From Tubiluchus corallicola (lineage: Eukaryota > Priapulida > Priapulimorpha > Priapulimorphida > Tubiluchidae), in NCBI GenBank assembly GCA_030141605.1, contig JAQGDQ010000429.1:62001-126000 (forward strand): a stretch of 64,000 nucleotides of DNA, given 5' to 3'. The position numbers were made by a program, and so were the translations under genes. Shown one piece after another: positions 1 through 11,941 of the stretch (position 1 is its first letter; the number at the start of each line of letters is the position of its first letter). Under the pieces are notes generated by a model. That model was not told the origin of the DNA. It worked only from the letters and a program-made list of their open reading frames with translations, and ran no database searches.

Positions 1-12
1 GGGGGAGGAAAC

Positions 13-133
13 CTACCCCGGCGTCGACTTCACTATCGTCTGTGACTTCAGTGAGGGTGAGAGAACTGGCGGGTTAGTGCCAGCGTGGTTAATGGCTTCT
101 AACCACGTGTCAACGGCTTTTTGAAATGTTTTT
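13..133 (-). CDS. Terminal or internal exon resembling the end of a PH domain (partial gene)
   Basis: On the minus strand an acceptor (TTTTGTAG) at about 134-138 opens a 40-codon frame reading KTFQKAVDTWLEAINHAG, then a Pro/Ser-rich stretch. It ends at a TAG at 13-15 or splices out at a donor (GGG|GTAGGT) at the same place. The hydrophobic/Trp pattern (FQ..VDTWLEAI) resembles the C-terminal helix that closes many PH domains, which bind phosphoinositides or proteins at membranes; that link is inference from a short match. The preceding exons should lie at higher coordinates, but I could not identify them. The continuous frame and splice sites favour a real exon; the identity is weak. Confidence 0.35.
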
Positions 134-185
134 CTACAAAATTAAAAGATCATTCCAAAGTAGAAATGTTGACGCTAGATTTAAC

Positions 186-556
186 AATAACTTCATTTTT
201 GAGAGGTAGACAGGTCAGTATGTAAGTAGGCAAGCAGGTAAATAGGTAGTTAGGTTCGTGGGAAGTAGGATAAGTAGGCAGGCAAGCTAGTAGGTAGCTG
301 TGTAGACAGGCAGGTTGGTAGGTAGATACGTGGGCATGTAGGTAAGTAGGTAGGCAGGTAGGAGGTAGATGGGTAGATAGGTGGGTAGGTAGATAGGCAC
401 GTAGATAGGCAGACGGGTAACCAGATAGGTAAGTAGACAAGGAGGTAGGTGTAGGTAAGTGGGTAGGTAGGAAGGTATGTAGGTAGGTATGTAGATACGC
501 AGGCAGGCAGGTAGATAATATATGTGGGTGAGTAGAAGGTTAGTAGGCAAATATGT
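186..556. repeat. Degenerate GTAG/GCAG tetranucleotide-rich repeat
   Basis: About 370 bp made of imperfect GTAG, GGTA and GCAG units. It has no clean period beyond four bases. Long minus-strand frames across it (Tyr/Leu/Pro/Thr-rich) are by-products of the repeat and are not annotated as protein. It would be intronic if the exon at 13-133 belongs to a gene extending rightward. Confidence 0.85.
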
Positions 557-1770
557 ATGTAAATACAGAAATAGGTAATAGAAAGTCCTAATATTGAAGA
601 TGCTGAATAACTAAATCCTCAAAATTGGGAAACACTTCAGTGTTTCAAGCACATTCATCAGTACTCATTCATTTTCAATGAACAGTTCAAACGTTCAAGA
701 TAAACATTTGCTTTGCAGGTTGATAGTTGCTAATTTAATGATTAATGAGTCGCTACGATACCATGCGCACAAAATTGGCACAAACTGCTAGGTAAACTTG
801 AACTATACCTGTAAGCGATCTAGTTTACATAAAAATGTACGACAACTTTGTTTAAAGCCTCTGATTAGTCAGCAAATCAAATCTTGATTACAAGATTGGT
901 AACTAGGCACCTTACTGCTCCAAGATCATTCGCAGGAGATGATGGATGATAGACATCCTACGATCGTGCAACAGTTCTCAATCATGACTTCACTGGAAAC
1001 TTTGACTAACACCTTTAAGGTGACAAATTTTGCAGCAACAATTGTATGATATATATATACAGTTGTTATATATCATAACTTTTTTAACTTCTTTTTAACT
1101 TTTTGTTTACAAATTTACAACTTGGAAACATTATATATGCTTTACATACAGATGTGGTCTGGGAGACTCATACATGGCAAAAAAACGCAAACCGTACGGG
1201 CCGTTTAACCCAGACATTTAACATAAATAGCATACAATAGAATACAGTTGTTTGATCGATGGGGACAAATGATGACGAAGCAATGATGATCAGTGAACAA
1301 TTTTTCATACCGGATGTTAACTATCAATACTATTACTCTATAGGATTTTACCGATTGAAGGATAAACATACATAACCTGAAGGGAAATAATAATATAGGA
1401 CATATGTGATCAACTTAATTAACGACGACTAAAATAAAGTGTACATACATAGCAATTATCAAGTATACAAATATCAGAATGAGTATTATGGAAAAATAAT
1501 TTACAATACTTGGTGGATTTATAACAATGAGTACGAACTTTATCAGTTACATGATTTGGAAGATTATTAACTAAAGAAAAAATGATATACGCCAACGAAC
1601 GATTTGAAAATATTAAATGTAAATTTGTTGTATGTTTAGTTTCTCTAGCTCTTGCAGGGTATTCATGATAATCAGTTCCTCGCAGTATGGGTAAAGACTG
1701 GAAATAAGCAGGTAATAATTGATTGCAATTTTTAAAATTAAATTTAAGTTTTGTGAGAGCAAGTAAGTGT
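557..1770. other. No gene recognised
   Basis: AT-rich sequence with no convincing coding exon, RNA gene or mobile element on either strand. It could be intron of the gene ending at 13-133. A minus-strand frame covering 1419-1781 has unremarkable composition and no recognisable domain. Confidence 0.4.
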
Positions 1771-2064
1771 TCAAGCTTCACTACTAAATTGGCGGAAGAA
1801 GTTAGGCATAACTGAGGTATGGAGCAAGTCCCAGTATTCTAATTGCTCTTTTTTTGCTACCTGCCAGGTCACTGCATAGTCTGCACCTTCCGTTGTTGCA
1901 CATTTCAGATGCAAATATGCTGTAAATGTCATTTGTTTTAAAACCAGTTTTTCTACGTGCTGTTGTTTGCTTGAATCCAGAAACCAATAATTATTAATGA
2001 CTGTTGGTTTAGTTTTAGTGGGAACTGCTGTCAGAGCCTTACACTTATAACAGCGGGGTCGCAA
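1771..2064 (-). CDS. Uncharacterised open frame, possible last exon
   Basis: A 97-codon minus-strand frame ending in ...FFRQFSSEA and a stop. The amino-acid mix (several Trp, Tyr, Cys, His) is less biased than that of the surrounding AT-rich chance frames, and an AG at about 2083 could be a splice acceptor. I do not recognise any domain and found no matching upstream exon. It may be a chance frame or part of a decayed mobile element; no function is proposed. Confidence 0.15.
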   Translation of the reverse strand: MRPRCYKCKALTAVPTKTKPTVINNYWFLDSSKQQHVEKLVLKQMTFTAYLHLKCATTEGADYAVTWQVAKKEQLEYWDLLHTSVMPNFFRQFSSEA

Positions 2065-4490
2065 GTCCGTGTAGTGGCTACATGACTACTTTGGACGTAC
2101 CAGGTAAATGGGGAAGCTTGGTGAAGCACAATATGTTTTGACCACTGTTTGCATTTTACAGTTCGTTCTTTCAGTGAGAATTTTTCAGGTTTGTGTTTGT
2201 TTCGGTTATTTTTGTTTCAGTTATGTCGTTATGCCCTTCCTTGAAATCACTCGATACTCTTATACACCTACCTGAGTGCAAGTTATGTTAGTGGGTTTGT
2301 AGCATGTTTTGCAGAGAAGGATAAGATTTGAAGACTGAAGTATAGTCGTTGGTGAAGATTTTTTTTATTAACGGCACACTGCTTCAGTAAAATCATTTTC
2401 TTTTTGCGACTTTGCGTTGTGTACTGCTAGTCCCACACTGAATAAAAAAAAACACACAATTGAAAATAAGAAAAAAACAACACGACTAATGTCGTCTTAA
2501 CGCATGGGCACATTGGGCAGTGTGTCTCAGGAGTCACTATACACTACACTTTTCATATTTTTAATAAACAAAGGAAAATGTTTGAAAATTGTAACAAATG
2601 AAGTAAAATATTGGACAAATTATGTCTAATTAGATGAAAATCTGAAAAGAACTACTGCACTAGTAGGCATTGCTATTTTCACTACCTTCTTCAGGGATGT
2701 CAAGAGCCTCAGAAACCAACCTCATGACAAGTCAAGCATCTTGCATTGAGAAAGTCAAAGCTCATGAGTGGTAAAGAAGGGATTCACCTTCTTAATAGGG
2801 AGAGAATAGTGTAGTCCATATGATGCTGTCAATTTCTACTGGAAGACTTCATGCCAGCCTGATTTTGCACATTTCTAACATTACTGTCGTCAACGGTTTG
2901 CAGTCAAAAAATAAATAAAAAGAATTGTTAAAGGCCCCTTTTGATTTCTGTAAGAGCTTGCTGAGAATTGAGAAAAATTTAAGAAGAAAATTAGAAATCA
3001 AGTGTATGGTAACTTTTGAGACACCCTATATATACAAACGGTTTAGCATTATTTAGTGAACCATAGGTAAAATGTCCATAATTATCAACAGCACTTACAG
3101 TAAAAAATACACTGGCTATACATATAATCACAAAGACATGTCCAGCAGAAATCAGATCATTTACTATGAGCAAAGTTGTTTGAATGTTCTAACTCAAAAG
3201 ACTCAAATGCTACAAAAATGCAAAATAGTTAAAGAAAATAAAAATCTGTACATATTTTCAATAATCGTCACTCGACAATAACAATTATTGTAAAGTCAGT
3301 GCAACAATGGCACAGAAATTTTACAAACAGTTGTAAAAAAGTATTTACATTATATAATATACAACATATTATATACATTGGCATACATAACTTATTACAG
3401 AGCCTGTGACTGCAAAAATAGCATTTAATTTGCTCTTTTTTTTTAAATGTATGATAACTGGAATAAGTTGACCAAGCATAAAGTAAAACAATGGAATCAT
3501 CATCAATACAAACTATTTACACCAATGATATTAAAAACATTCAAATCAGCACAGTTAGTGATAATACTATTGCATATTTGAAAGAATTTGAAATACATAA
3601 CACTCCTAGCAAAAGAGAAACAATGTATTATTCATTAAAATTACAATCACATTTTTACATAAACACATACATGATCACTGGGCAAAGTGAAAGACAATTA
3701 AATCACCAAAAGCACTGGTACCAGGTGTTTTACTAAATTTCAAAAAACACTGCTTAAATATATTTTAAAATCTTTGGCATCCTCGTAATAAGAATCAGAA
3801 TAGAATGCACTGAAAAAGACAATCCACAGTGTTATTTGCTGGTTTCAACATTGTAGCTAGTACCTAGAAAATCATGCAGCTGTATACAATGTAAAAAGTC
3901 AAAGCGAAACAATCAGTGTGCTTCAGTCTTAGCACCAAGGTCCAGTTTTACAAATGTTTTACACTTTTTGAAGTTCCATTTTTAGTATATTCAAAATATT
4001 CACATGTTGACTTGAACTATAGTAAAAAGTGTGATGGAATTGAGTCCACTTTTTAACAAAAACAAAACTTGCTCAAACTGAAAAGTTAAGGACTCAGACC
4101 CAAAGTTCCAGGACTTGGCTACATTGAACTTGAACTGTGGACATGTGTCAGTAGTTTATTAAGCAGTTTTGAAACCTGCAGATCAACTTAAAAGGTTTGA
4201 AGCATGCTTGTCTCGTACGATGCAGTGTCAAACATCTCGTGAATTATACTATGGCTATGACTGACAAATTCTAAAACTTGCAATCATGCTGAAGCAAGTT
4301 GGCCTGCTTAATAACACTTGTTGGTCCTTTATCTGTGGTCATCTTTTGACCAGTAGTCCTCTGACTGATAATTCATCTGCAGTGACATGTGCATTTACAC
4401 TTAAATCTGAACACCGACGACCTGGACTCAAAGTGAGAAGACTCAACTACATCACTGCAATTTTCCTAAGAAGCCAGTAAATAACGTAAA
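2065..4490. other. Intergenic sequence and probable MyD88 3' UTR
   Basis: No exon recognised. The stretch next to 4490 lies just downstream of the stop codon of the minus-strand MyD88-like gene, so part is likely its 3' untranslated region. Short plus-strand frames here (for example 3072-3281 and 3491-3736) are Ile/Asn/Lys-rich and look like chance. Confidence 0.45.
4155..4160 (-). terminator. Candidate poly(A) signal for the MyD88-like gene
   Basis: TTTATT on the plus strand reads AATAAA on the minus strand, about 330 bases after the MyD88 stop. The position is reasonable for a 3' UTR end, but AATAAA is common in AT-rich DNA and no cleavage site can be read from sequence alone. Confidence 0.25.
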
Positions 4491-7400
4491 TCAAGGGCTT
4501 TGACTAACTGCCCTCCGTTTTCTTCTCGCAAAAAAATTTCGTATCCGTTCTAGCAATTTCATTTTTCGTTTCAATCGCACTTGCTCTTTTCCAGAGAGCT
4601 GTTCACTGCTAAACTCCGACACTTTTTTAACGTTCCCATCTTCACACAGCGTATCACATGGATTTATATCACTTATAGGCTGCACTTCAGATGAAGCCAC
4701 AGCTGTGGCTTTGGTTTCAATTTCTGGTTTTGCAGCTTCACCTTTTTCTTTAATGCATAATGGTTGATTCCACATTAAAGGCAAAGAACCTGGCGGGGCT
4801 TGAAGAGCAGGTGGAGCCAGTTTTCCAGCTTGTTTAGCTGCCTGCCAAGTTTCGATCTGTCCATAGACAGGCTTGTCAAATGCTTTAACCAATCTATACT
4901 GACTCCAGTCATTTTTGCCATTTGGATGAAGGTCTATTATGGAATAATATCCCATGGGTGAATTCCTTGAGCGAAGTTCCTGTTTTACACCTGGTGCAAT
5001 ACTGGCAAGGACAATCTGTGTGGTAAAGTTCCTTGACTCTATAAAAACAAGAGTCTATAAAATACGGAAAACTACCAGTAATGTGGAGATCCTAAACAAT
5101 AAAAATCCATTCAAGCTAAAAAATATGCAGAGAATATTAAATACAAACAGAATCAATTTACAATGAAGAAAATATTTTGTTCTTTTGTAATTATTTTTCC
5201 TATTCAAGCTCAACTAACACTATGAGGACACTAGAGACAGCCCATATGGCATGTGTTTGAAGTGCAAACTCACTCTAACACTTGGCCAACCTTGAGAAGG
5301 GTCCAATTAAAAGCCACCCTAGAAGGCAGAACATTAGTGGCTAAGTAACGTTAACGATTTAATAAAATTTCTTTGATGTTGTTCCATTTGCCAAAGCTTA
5401 AAAATAAATCTTATCCCATTAAGCTGAAAATGAAGCCCCTGGCTCGCCCGGAACATTGTATTGTTGCATCATCGACCCAGCCCCAGCGTGACATGCAAGA
5501 AAGATAAAGCTTACCTTGGTCTCGAATCGACGAACAAAGGCTAAAGTTGACGTGAAACTGATCATTGTGAAGTAGTGATTGTGACAAAATAATTAATACG
5601 TAGTTACATCTGCAACAACAAATATAAAATCTTTCGAAACTTAGTTGTCAACTGACACTGTTTAACTGAACCTCTGGAATCTTCTATCCAATCATTGTCA
5701 AGAAAACACTGACTGACAAATTTGCCATATTTTCCATCTAGGAACTTATAGCACATAATAGCCTAGTGAACATAGCAACAAAGTTTATCCTATAACACGA
5801 GTAACTTAAAATTCAGAAAAAGGAGTGATAAAAAACAAAATTACATTTACAAATAGCAGGCACTGTACAGTTCAAGGTGATAGGTCCAGTGATCTAGATT
5901 TTGGACTGCAACCATGCAGTCTTAAATTCAACTCTAACTGCTGCCGATGCCAGGAAAATCCTTTAATGTTATTCCTAGTTTGTGTGTTGCGTCCTTACCT
6001 GCAATGTTGTAAGCGCAAGTCGCTACATACCCGTTAGTGCTAATGTTGTCTGTTAAACCAGCAATGGTAAATGAATGTCTTTGTCCTTGACTTTCTCTAA
6101 CTATAAATGAGTCAACAAAAGTTTGCTGATTTCCCCACACAGGCAGCCCAACAAGGTAGAGAATTTGTTTCTAATATGAGTATCTCAATTGCTATTTATT
6201 CACATTCTGCATAAATTTCAACAAAATACAGACTTAAGTTTATGAGAGTCCGCTATTCTTGTCTGTTTTAATAATTATCAAGATTTTTTGTATACTTTTC
6301 AATTGTAATACGAGTTATACATATTTCTCACGACAACCATGGCCGGATTATGACTTTTAGGGTCCCTAGGCTAATGAAATTTAGGGGCCACCTCAGACGC
6401 AGCCACCCTCTAACTCATCCGCACCCATCTTGAGTCTTTTTTACCCGTGATATATTTTAGCAACATTTACATAGCTTGAAGCAAACTTACTGCAAATTCT
6501 TTAAATAAACTTTAAATAAAACTACATCAGCTAACTTCTGCTTGTCGGTAAAAATATTCTTTAAGAAATGCCACTATTTTATTAATTATTGCAACCCAAA
6601 TTAGCGCATATTCCAACATAACCGTAGTGAGAAAACAGATTTTATACCAAATGTTACCAAAGCTTGAGAGCTGCCCAAACTTGAGGGGTTCTAAGCTGCA
6701 GCCTATAGTAACCTATAGGATTACCCAAACCTGGCTACGACAACCAACAGTATGATAAAAGGTACAAAAATGTGATGGCAGAGTATAACTAATTATATAA
6801 CAAACATTAACGATATAAGTTATAAAGGCAAATTTTCATACCGTCGAATGTAATCACATATCTTGAGCGGCTCAAAGTTGGCTGCTGTAAATGAGGCAGC
6901 AACATCCCGATCAAACAAGCAACATCTAACAAATTGATAAGAAATGCCATAGTAACGCGAAAATATTTTAAGAAATTCTTTTTCAACAATACATTATTTG
7001 CTGCGTTAAAAATTAGATCATAAGCTAACTCCACCACATGACTCTGACTTCTTGTTCTAATATACCAAATTTCATTGCACTTAAGTTGAAATCATCATCT
7101 GGTATATCGTTCTTGAAAAGACATTTGATTCTGATACATGTTAAAGACAATCTTCTCACATTTGCCTAAAACTGTGAACCCTTCCAATTTTGAGCATTTG
7201 CATTTGTGTCATGGATTACATTCTACCACGAAATGCCATTCATTGTAGCATTTTAATTTGATATCATTATTGTTTTTAAAGGACTTGTGAACAAACAGAC
7301 AAATTGACTAAATCATCATGTGGCAGTAACCTTTAAAGTTTTGATTCTTAAGAAATATCAAGGGCAACCATCTATTCTACAGGGTTTATTTAAATAATCT

Positions 7401-10400
7401 GTTGTCTCAGGCACATTGCAACTGGAAAAAACCAATAAAAATAATAAAAATTGAATGAAATCAGCTATATTTATGGAAATCTTGAAACACAATTTGTCAT
7501 TTGCATATGTACAAGGAATGTAGAATTTTTAAAACACAGCACTCATAAAAAATTACTAACCAAGCAGAAAATGGAAATATGCCAACGTGCCTTTTATACA
7601 CTGTGTATTCAAAATTTTGTCATCTAAACTATGCTTCTACATTCACACTCAAAAACATATCAGTTGATTTTGTTTTCAGAGAAGTGAATTAGAATGTGGC
7701 ACAGAAAATTAGTTAAGTACAAAACTTGAACTTAGTATACATTTCCTGAATAGAAATCGAGACGACACCAAACTGATAGACATCAAGATCTTTTGATATT
7801 ATAAACCCACACAGGTAAATTTTGATACTAGACTGAAATATTAATCTTTAGTAATAATCTTGGCATTAAGATTGTAATAATAAATTAATCAAGATCTTCT
7901 TACTTGTATCCAAAATCGTTTCGGAGCACATGATCAATGACGTACGCCCATTCTTCATCATCCTCGTGATACAAAATATACAGATCGAATTTTTCTTCTT
8001 CTGATTTAATATCTATAAGCAAAGTTTAAAAAATATTTAATCCGCTTTAAAAGTTAATAAGCAAAGTTAACGTAACTGGTACATAAACTGTAATAAAACA
8101 TAATAAAAATGAAACTGATAAAATTCATTCAATGATGGTAATCAAAAATCATAATCCGATTTTAAAAAAATTGCCTTTCTTAAAATAAACTTAATGCTGT
8201 ATATACAAAACTGTTGTATCTGTATCATTAAAACTACATTTAGCTAGAGGGTACAATTCCATCCTACCACATTTGGTGCTTAAAATTTCTTATTATTTAG
8301 ATAAAATTAATGTTATTCATACAAAACAGGCCATGCTGATTTGTCAACTAGGGGTGAGCATCAGGTGTTCCAGTTCAAATAGATTCGAATGAGTTTTTTT
8401 ACTTAAAATTCTATTCGAACCTAAAATTATAGATTCAATTAATTCTGCATTTCAACCACATACTTTCTTTATCATTAAAACGTTTGAAAGATCATGCATA
8501 ATTCAGCTTTGCGATTTCTGAGTAAAAACTTTGAAACAAATTATTAGTGGTTTTAACTGCAGAATTAAATTGAGTAATATGCATGATTTTTGCAAGACAG
8601 TTTTTTACTGGTGGTTCAAAAACTTGTTTCAACTTCAATTCCAAATACTGAAATTCAATTCGAATTCGAAAGTCACAAATTCAATTTTTATTCAAATTTG
8701 CTTACTAGTACAGAATACTCACCCCTATTGTCAACATCTTTAAATCTTCATTTAGTCAGAATGTACAACTCTGACCTATTTGCACAGTGCTATAACTAAA
8801 CCACCATCGAGCTCTTTTGTTTTACAAACATCATTTCTTCATGTTTATAATGAGAACGGATAGGCCAAAAAGCCTGAACTTCAACAGCCATTAAGTTCTT
8901 CATACAAAGTTGCATAATTAGATACAAATTACCGTTTATGTTCTTTGGAAGCACTCGACTTTCTTCAATAGGATGGTCTATAGCAAAGTCTAAAAGAAAT
9001 GTTGTAATGAATGTCTAAAAGTATTCTTGAGCAATAACAACTCGAGTACATTAAAATCAATTGTAGTACAATTTGCTTTTAAAAACAATTGATATAAAAT
9101 CACATAAATGTAAAATTATAATATAATTTAATTTGATAGACCATTAATTAATAAGAATGAAGTTAAACATAGATACTGTTTTGAATTTTATTTTTTGACA
9201 AAATTAAACAAATAAATAATTCAATAATAGCCAAATGTTCTTGTTCACTTTTAATACAAATATCAAATTTTAAGCATTTTCAGCACATCACTGTGGTCAT
9301 TTTCAAACTGCCGTGACAAATATTTGCTTTAATTATGACCACACGACTCAACAATAGAATTCAACAGTAGATTTGATTCGAGCTGCACATTTTAAATTAG
9401 AGTAAAATTCTATGACAAATATGTGCTGAAGTGTTTCTGTTGTTAAATTCATAATAAGATATAAAAATGGTGACAATGTTATGACAAAGTGATTAAGAAG
9501 ACATATTTTGCATGAATGTGATTTGTGGCCATTTGTGGGTTCAATGCTCATTCCAGGCACTGTTCATGCACCTGGCTTTTTATCTCGCAGTGGGAGGATG
9601 AATACGTAATCACGCACCTGAATGTGATTGAGACACCCCTGCTAGTTCACTGGCTCATCTTACAGGAACACCTTGAGCCAGATTCCAGTCACGCTACAAA
9701 CATAATGCTAGGTAGGCACTACCACTATATGCTGAATTGCAGCTTGAAGTGTCTTGAGTTGTATAAAAGATCAAAAAGATGGTTGTATTTACCTGCAGCG
9801 GGATTTTTCTCCACCTGAGAGTCATGCGTGTAATGAAAAATATCATTATCTGAAAATTCAATTCAAATTATATGTTTTCCAACAACTTTTGTGTAAAATC
9901 ATCCATTTTGTGGCATAAGTAAGAGAAAAAGTAACACTTTTGGTACAATACAATCATACAATTAACTATACACAATAGCTGTAACACAAAATTGTGTGAC
10001 TCATTCATTGTTGTTAGCAAATTTTATAAAGCATTAACAAGGCAGTACTTATTTTGTTTATTTACTTCCAAAATTTGGAGGTCTGGTACCAAAAGTAAAT
10101 GACAATTTTTGTGTTCGATAGGCTGGGATTAGATTATCAAAAAAGTTACAATTAACAACTGCAATACTAACATGAATTTTCCACATTTCATCATGAATTT
10201 TATAATTGTGACAAACAGTTTGTTAGTTGAATTCAATATTCCTGCCTATGCTTGACTTCAGTGTTTCTTATATTTTATTTTCAATGGTTACATTGAAGAG
10301 TAATGCTCTTTCAATGCTGCTGTAAATCTTAGTGATGTTGACTCTACTGCACAATAACTTCACATGCATTTCTGAAGAAAGAGCAGCATCTACTCTCTTT

Positions 10401-11516
10401 ATACTGAACGCCAGTGCAAAGTTTTACCGACAAGAGGCCGGATCCTATCGAGTACATCTCCACGCTCTATTTTCAGGAGCATCTCCATCAATTCACCAAT
10501 TTTTCCACCTTCTTCTCTAATCCACCATCGCAACAGCTTACGTGTCTTGTCTCCTTTTTGCTCAAAGCGGCTAAAAGAAAAATTACATTTACAAATGCTT
10601 TTTTGATAAAATGAAATAAATCGTGCATCACACTGTAAAATAATTCTTGTGAAGAAATGATAACCATCAAAAGTCATTGACAGCAAAGGTGCACAAAGAA
10701 GTGCAAGTCAAATTCACTAGTGTCCACTACATCCATTTTGTTTAACGAAACGACAATAAAAAATAAACACATCATTAATAAACCAATTATTAAACTACCT
10801 AGTAAACCACAACCTTTACTAATGTACTTTTATCAATTAAAGTCATGCAAATTATTGATCTGTGTTAGCAAAATCAAGCAGATTTTAGAAGATTTTGTCA
10901 AATAATTTATATGAAAAAGTGCAGCATATTGTGGGCGACCGATTAGTGATAATAAAAAACTTCTAGAATGCACACGTGTGATAAAAAACGATACCATGTA
11001 ACACCTGGATTACAGCACAGACAATTTGACTTATGACAAGAAGTAATTCAATGTATCGGCAATCTTGGTAAAACAGGAAACATGCTGTGAACGTTGTTAA
11101 TTATGAATATTATGTGATTATTTACCACACTATTTTGTACAGCTTAATATATATTTTGCCGCACTAACTGCAATAAAATTTACAAAGTAAAAACTAAACC
11201 ACCTGCATTCTGAGATGTTCAAGCCCATCAATTCCGCCAGACCTCTCCAATCTTTCAGCAATCCAGACTGTGAAAATAACGTCAGCCTATCAATATCCAA
11301 GAAGTCGCTCAATAGTTCAATTGTTCCTGCAGACAGTGCACTGACTGGTATGTTGTTCCAGTCAAGAGTCGATATAGTTGCCTGTTCTGAAACTGTGGTA
11401 CATTGGTCGACAAATCTGTCAAGTTGCAGATCAACCTCATCGGTAATTACCATTGATGGGGAAACAGTCTCATGAGAAATAAGTCTAAATGAGTCAAAAG
11501 AAAGGCTCGAAGCCAT
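4491..11516 (-). CDS. MYD88: MyD88-like death-domain/TIR adaptor, 8 exons, 469 aa
   Basis: Adaptor linking Toll/IL-1 receptors to IRAK-type kinases in the cytoplasm (family knowledge). Exons: 11516-11203, 10570-10428, 9849-9793, 8989-8933, 8012-7904, 6925-6842, 6096-5999, 5038-4491; total 1410 nt with all phases matching. Death domain at about residues 54-151 (LLKDWRGLAELMGL; GKIGELMEMLLKIERGDVL). Short intermediate region at 152-197. TIR domain at about 198-345: box 1 FDLYILYHEDD, box 2 CCLFDRDVAASF, then RNFTTQIVLASIAPG, and a box-3-like region around Trp332. The start has a good context (CAGCAATGG). Oddities: the BB-loop proline of the usual RDxxPG is Ala237, and about 125 extra residues follow the TIR, Pro/Ala-rich then ending in a basic RLKRKMKLLERIRNFFARRK stretch. 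Human MyD88 has 296 residues. Two introns carry hAT-like MITEs. MyD88 itself is well supported; TIR function is uncertain. Confidence 0.9.
5870..5940 (+). repeat. Possible degenerate tRNA-derived SINE head
   Basis: Within the last MyD88 intron. CAGTGATCTAGA followed by an imperfect hairpin (GACTGCA...TGCAGTC) and TTAAATTCAACTC resemble a decayed A-box, anticodon arm and B-box in that order. It looks like the element at 17709-17789, but the match is weak. Confidence 0.2.
6338..6736. mobile_element. hAT-like MITE, family C, in a MyD88 intron
   Basis: A 399-bp insertion flanked by a perfect 8-bp duplication ACGACAAC (6330-6337 and 6737-6744), the target-site size typical of hAT transposons. Its ends are loosely inverted (GGCCGGATTATGAC left; GCCAGGTTTGGGTAATCC on the opposite strand at the right). 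No transposase frame, so non-autonomous. A second, inverted copy is at about 60416-60786. It lies in the intron between MyD88 exons 6 and 7. Confidence 0.75.
8349..8727. mobile_element. hAT-like MITE, family B copy 1, in a MyD88 intron
   Basis: A 379-bp element with inverted ends TAGGGGTGAG(C/T)AT, flanked by a perfect 8-bp duplication TTGTCAAC (8341-8348 and 8728-8735). The GGGGTG end and 8-bp duplication are hallmarks of hAT elements. It has no coding capacity. It lies between MyD88 exons 4 and 5. A diverged copy sits at 41739-42147, sharing internal blocks such as TATCATTAAAACGTTTGAAA. Confidence 0.88.
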
Positions 11517-11941
11517 TGCTGTATTACCTGTAAAATGAGTAAAAGTGGCTAACTAGAGACCCAACAAATTAAGTATGCTGACTGTGAGTTCACTGCAAAT
11601 GATCTTCAACATTGAACATAGCTCCAACACAGTAGTCGCCGCTTGAAAAATCATAGATAATAAAACTAGAAGCATAGAACAATTTAGGCAGGATCTGAAA
11701 TTACTCTTTCAGGAACTGTAGTTAAAAAAATTTGGTTAATAAAACCAGTGCACTGTTTAATAAGACCACATTTTCAGTAAAAGGTGACACAAGCTATAAC
11801 AAAATGAAAATAAAATGTATTTCGGTAGTTTGCTATTTTTTAAATATGTGGTTTCTAGATTCACTTCTTCTTGGCCTAAATCATACAGAAGCACATCAAG
11901 AGGCATTCAAAACGGCACCTCAAAAACATGTAGAACTGCTA

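Noticed and set aside
150-550. Overlapping minus-strand frames rich in Tyr, Leu, Pro and Thr
   Set aside because: Produced by the GTAG tetranucleotide repeat; similar patterns appear in two frames of the same strand.
5515-5560. Minus-strand ATG followed by a donor-like AAG|GTAAGC, possible small exon
   Set aside because: MyD88 exons 7 and 8 join in phase without it, and no other gene nearby needs such an exon.
5934-6140. Minus-strand frame containing SFIVRESQGQRHSFTIAG, which looks like an SH2 domain core
   Set aside because: Only 5999-6096 is exon; the SFIVR part lies upstream of the acceptor that gives the correct phase, and the remainder aligns with the MyD88 TIR domain.
6807-7037. 76-codon minus-strand frame
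   Set aside because: It overlaps MyD88 exon 6 in the wrong frame; the TIR box 2 reading (CCLFDRDV) is in another frame with matching splice phases.
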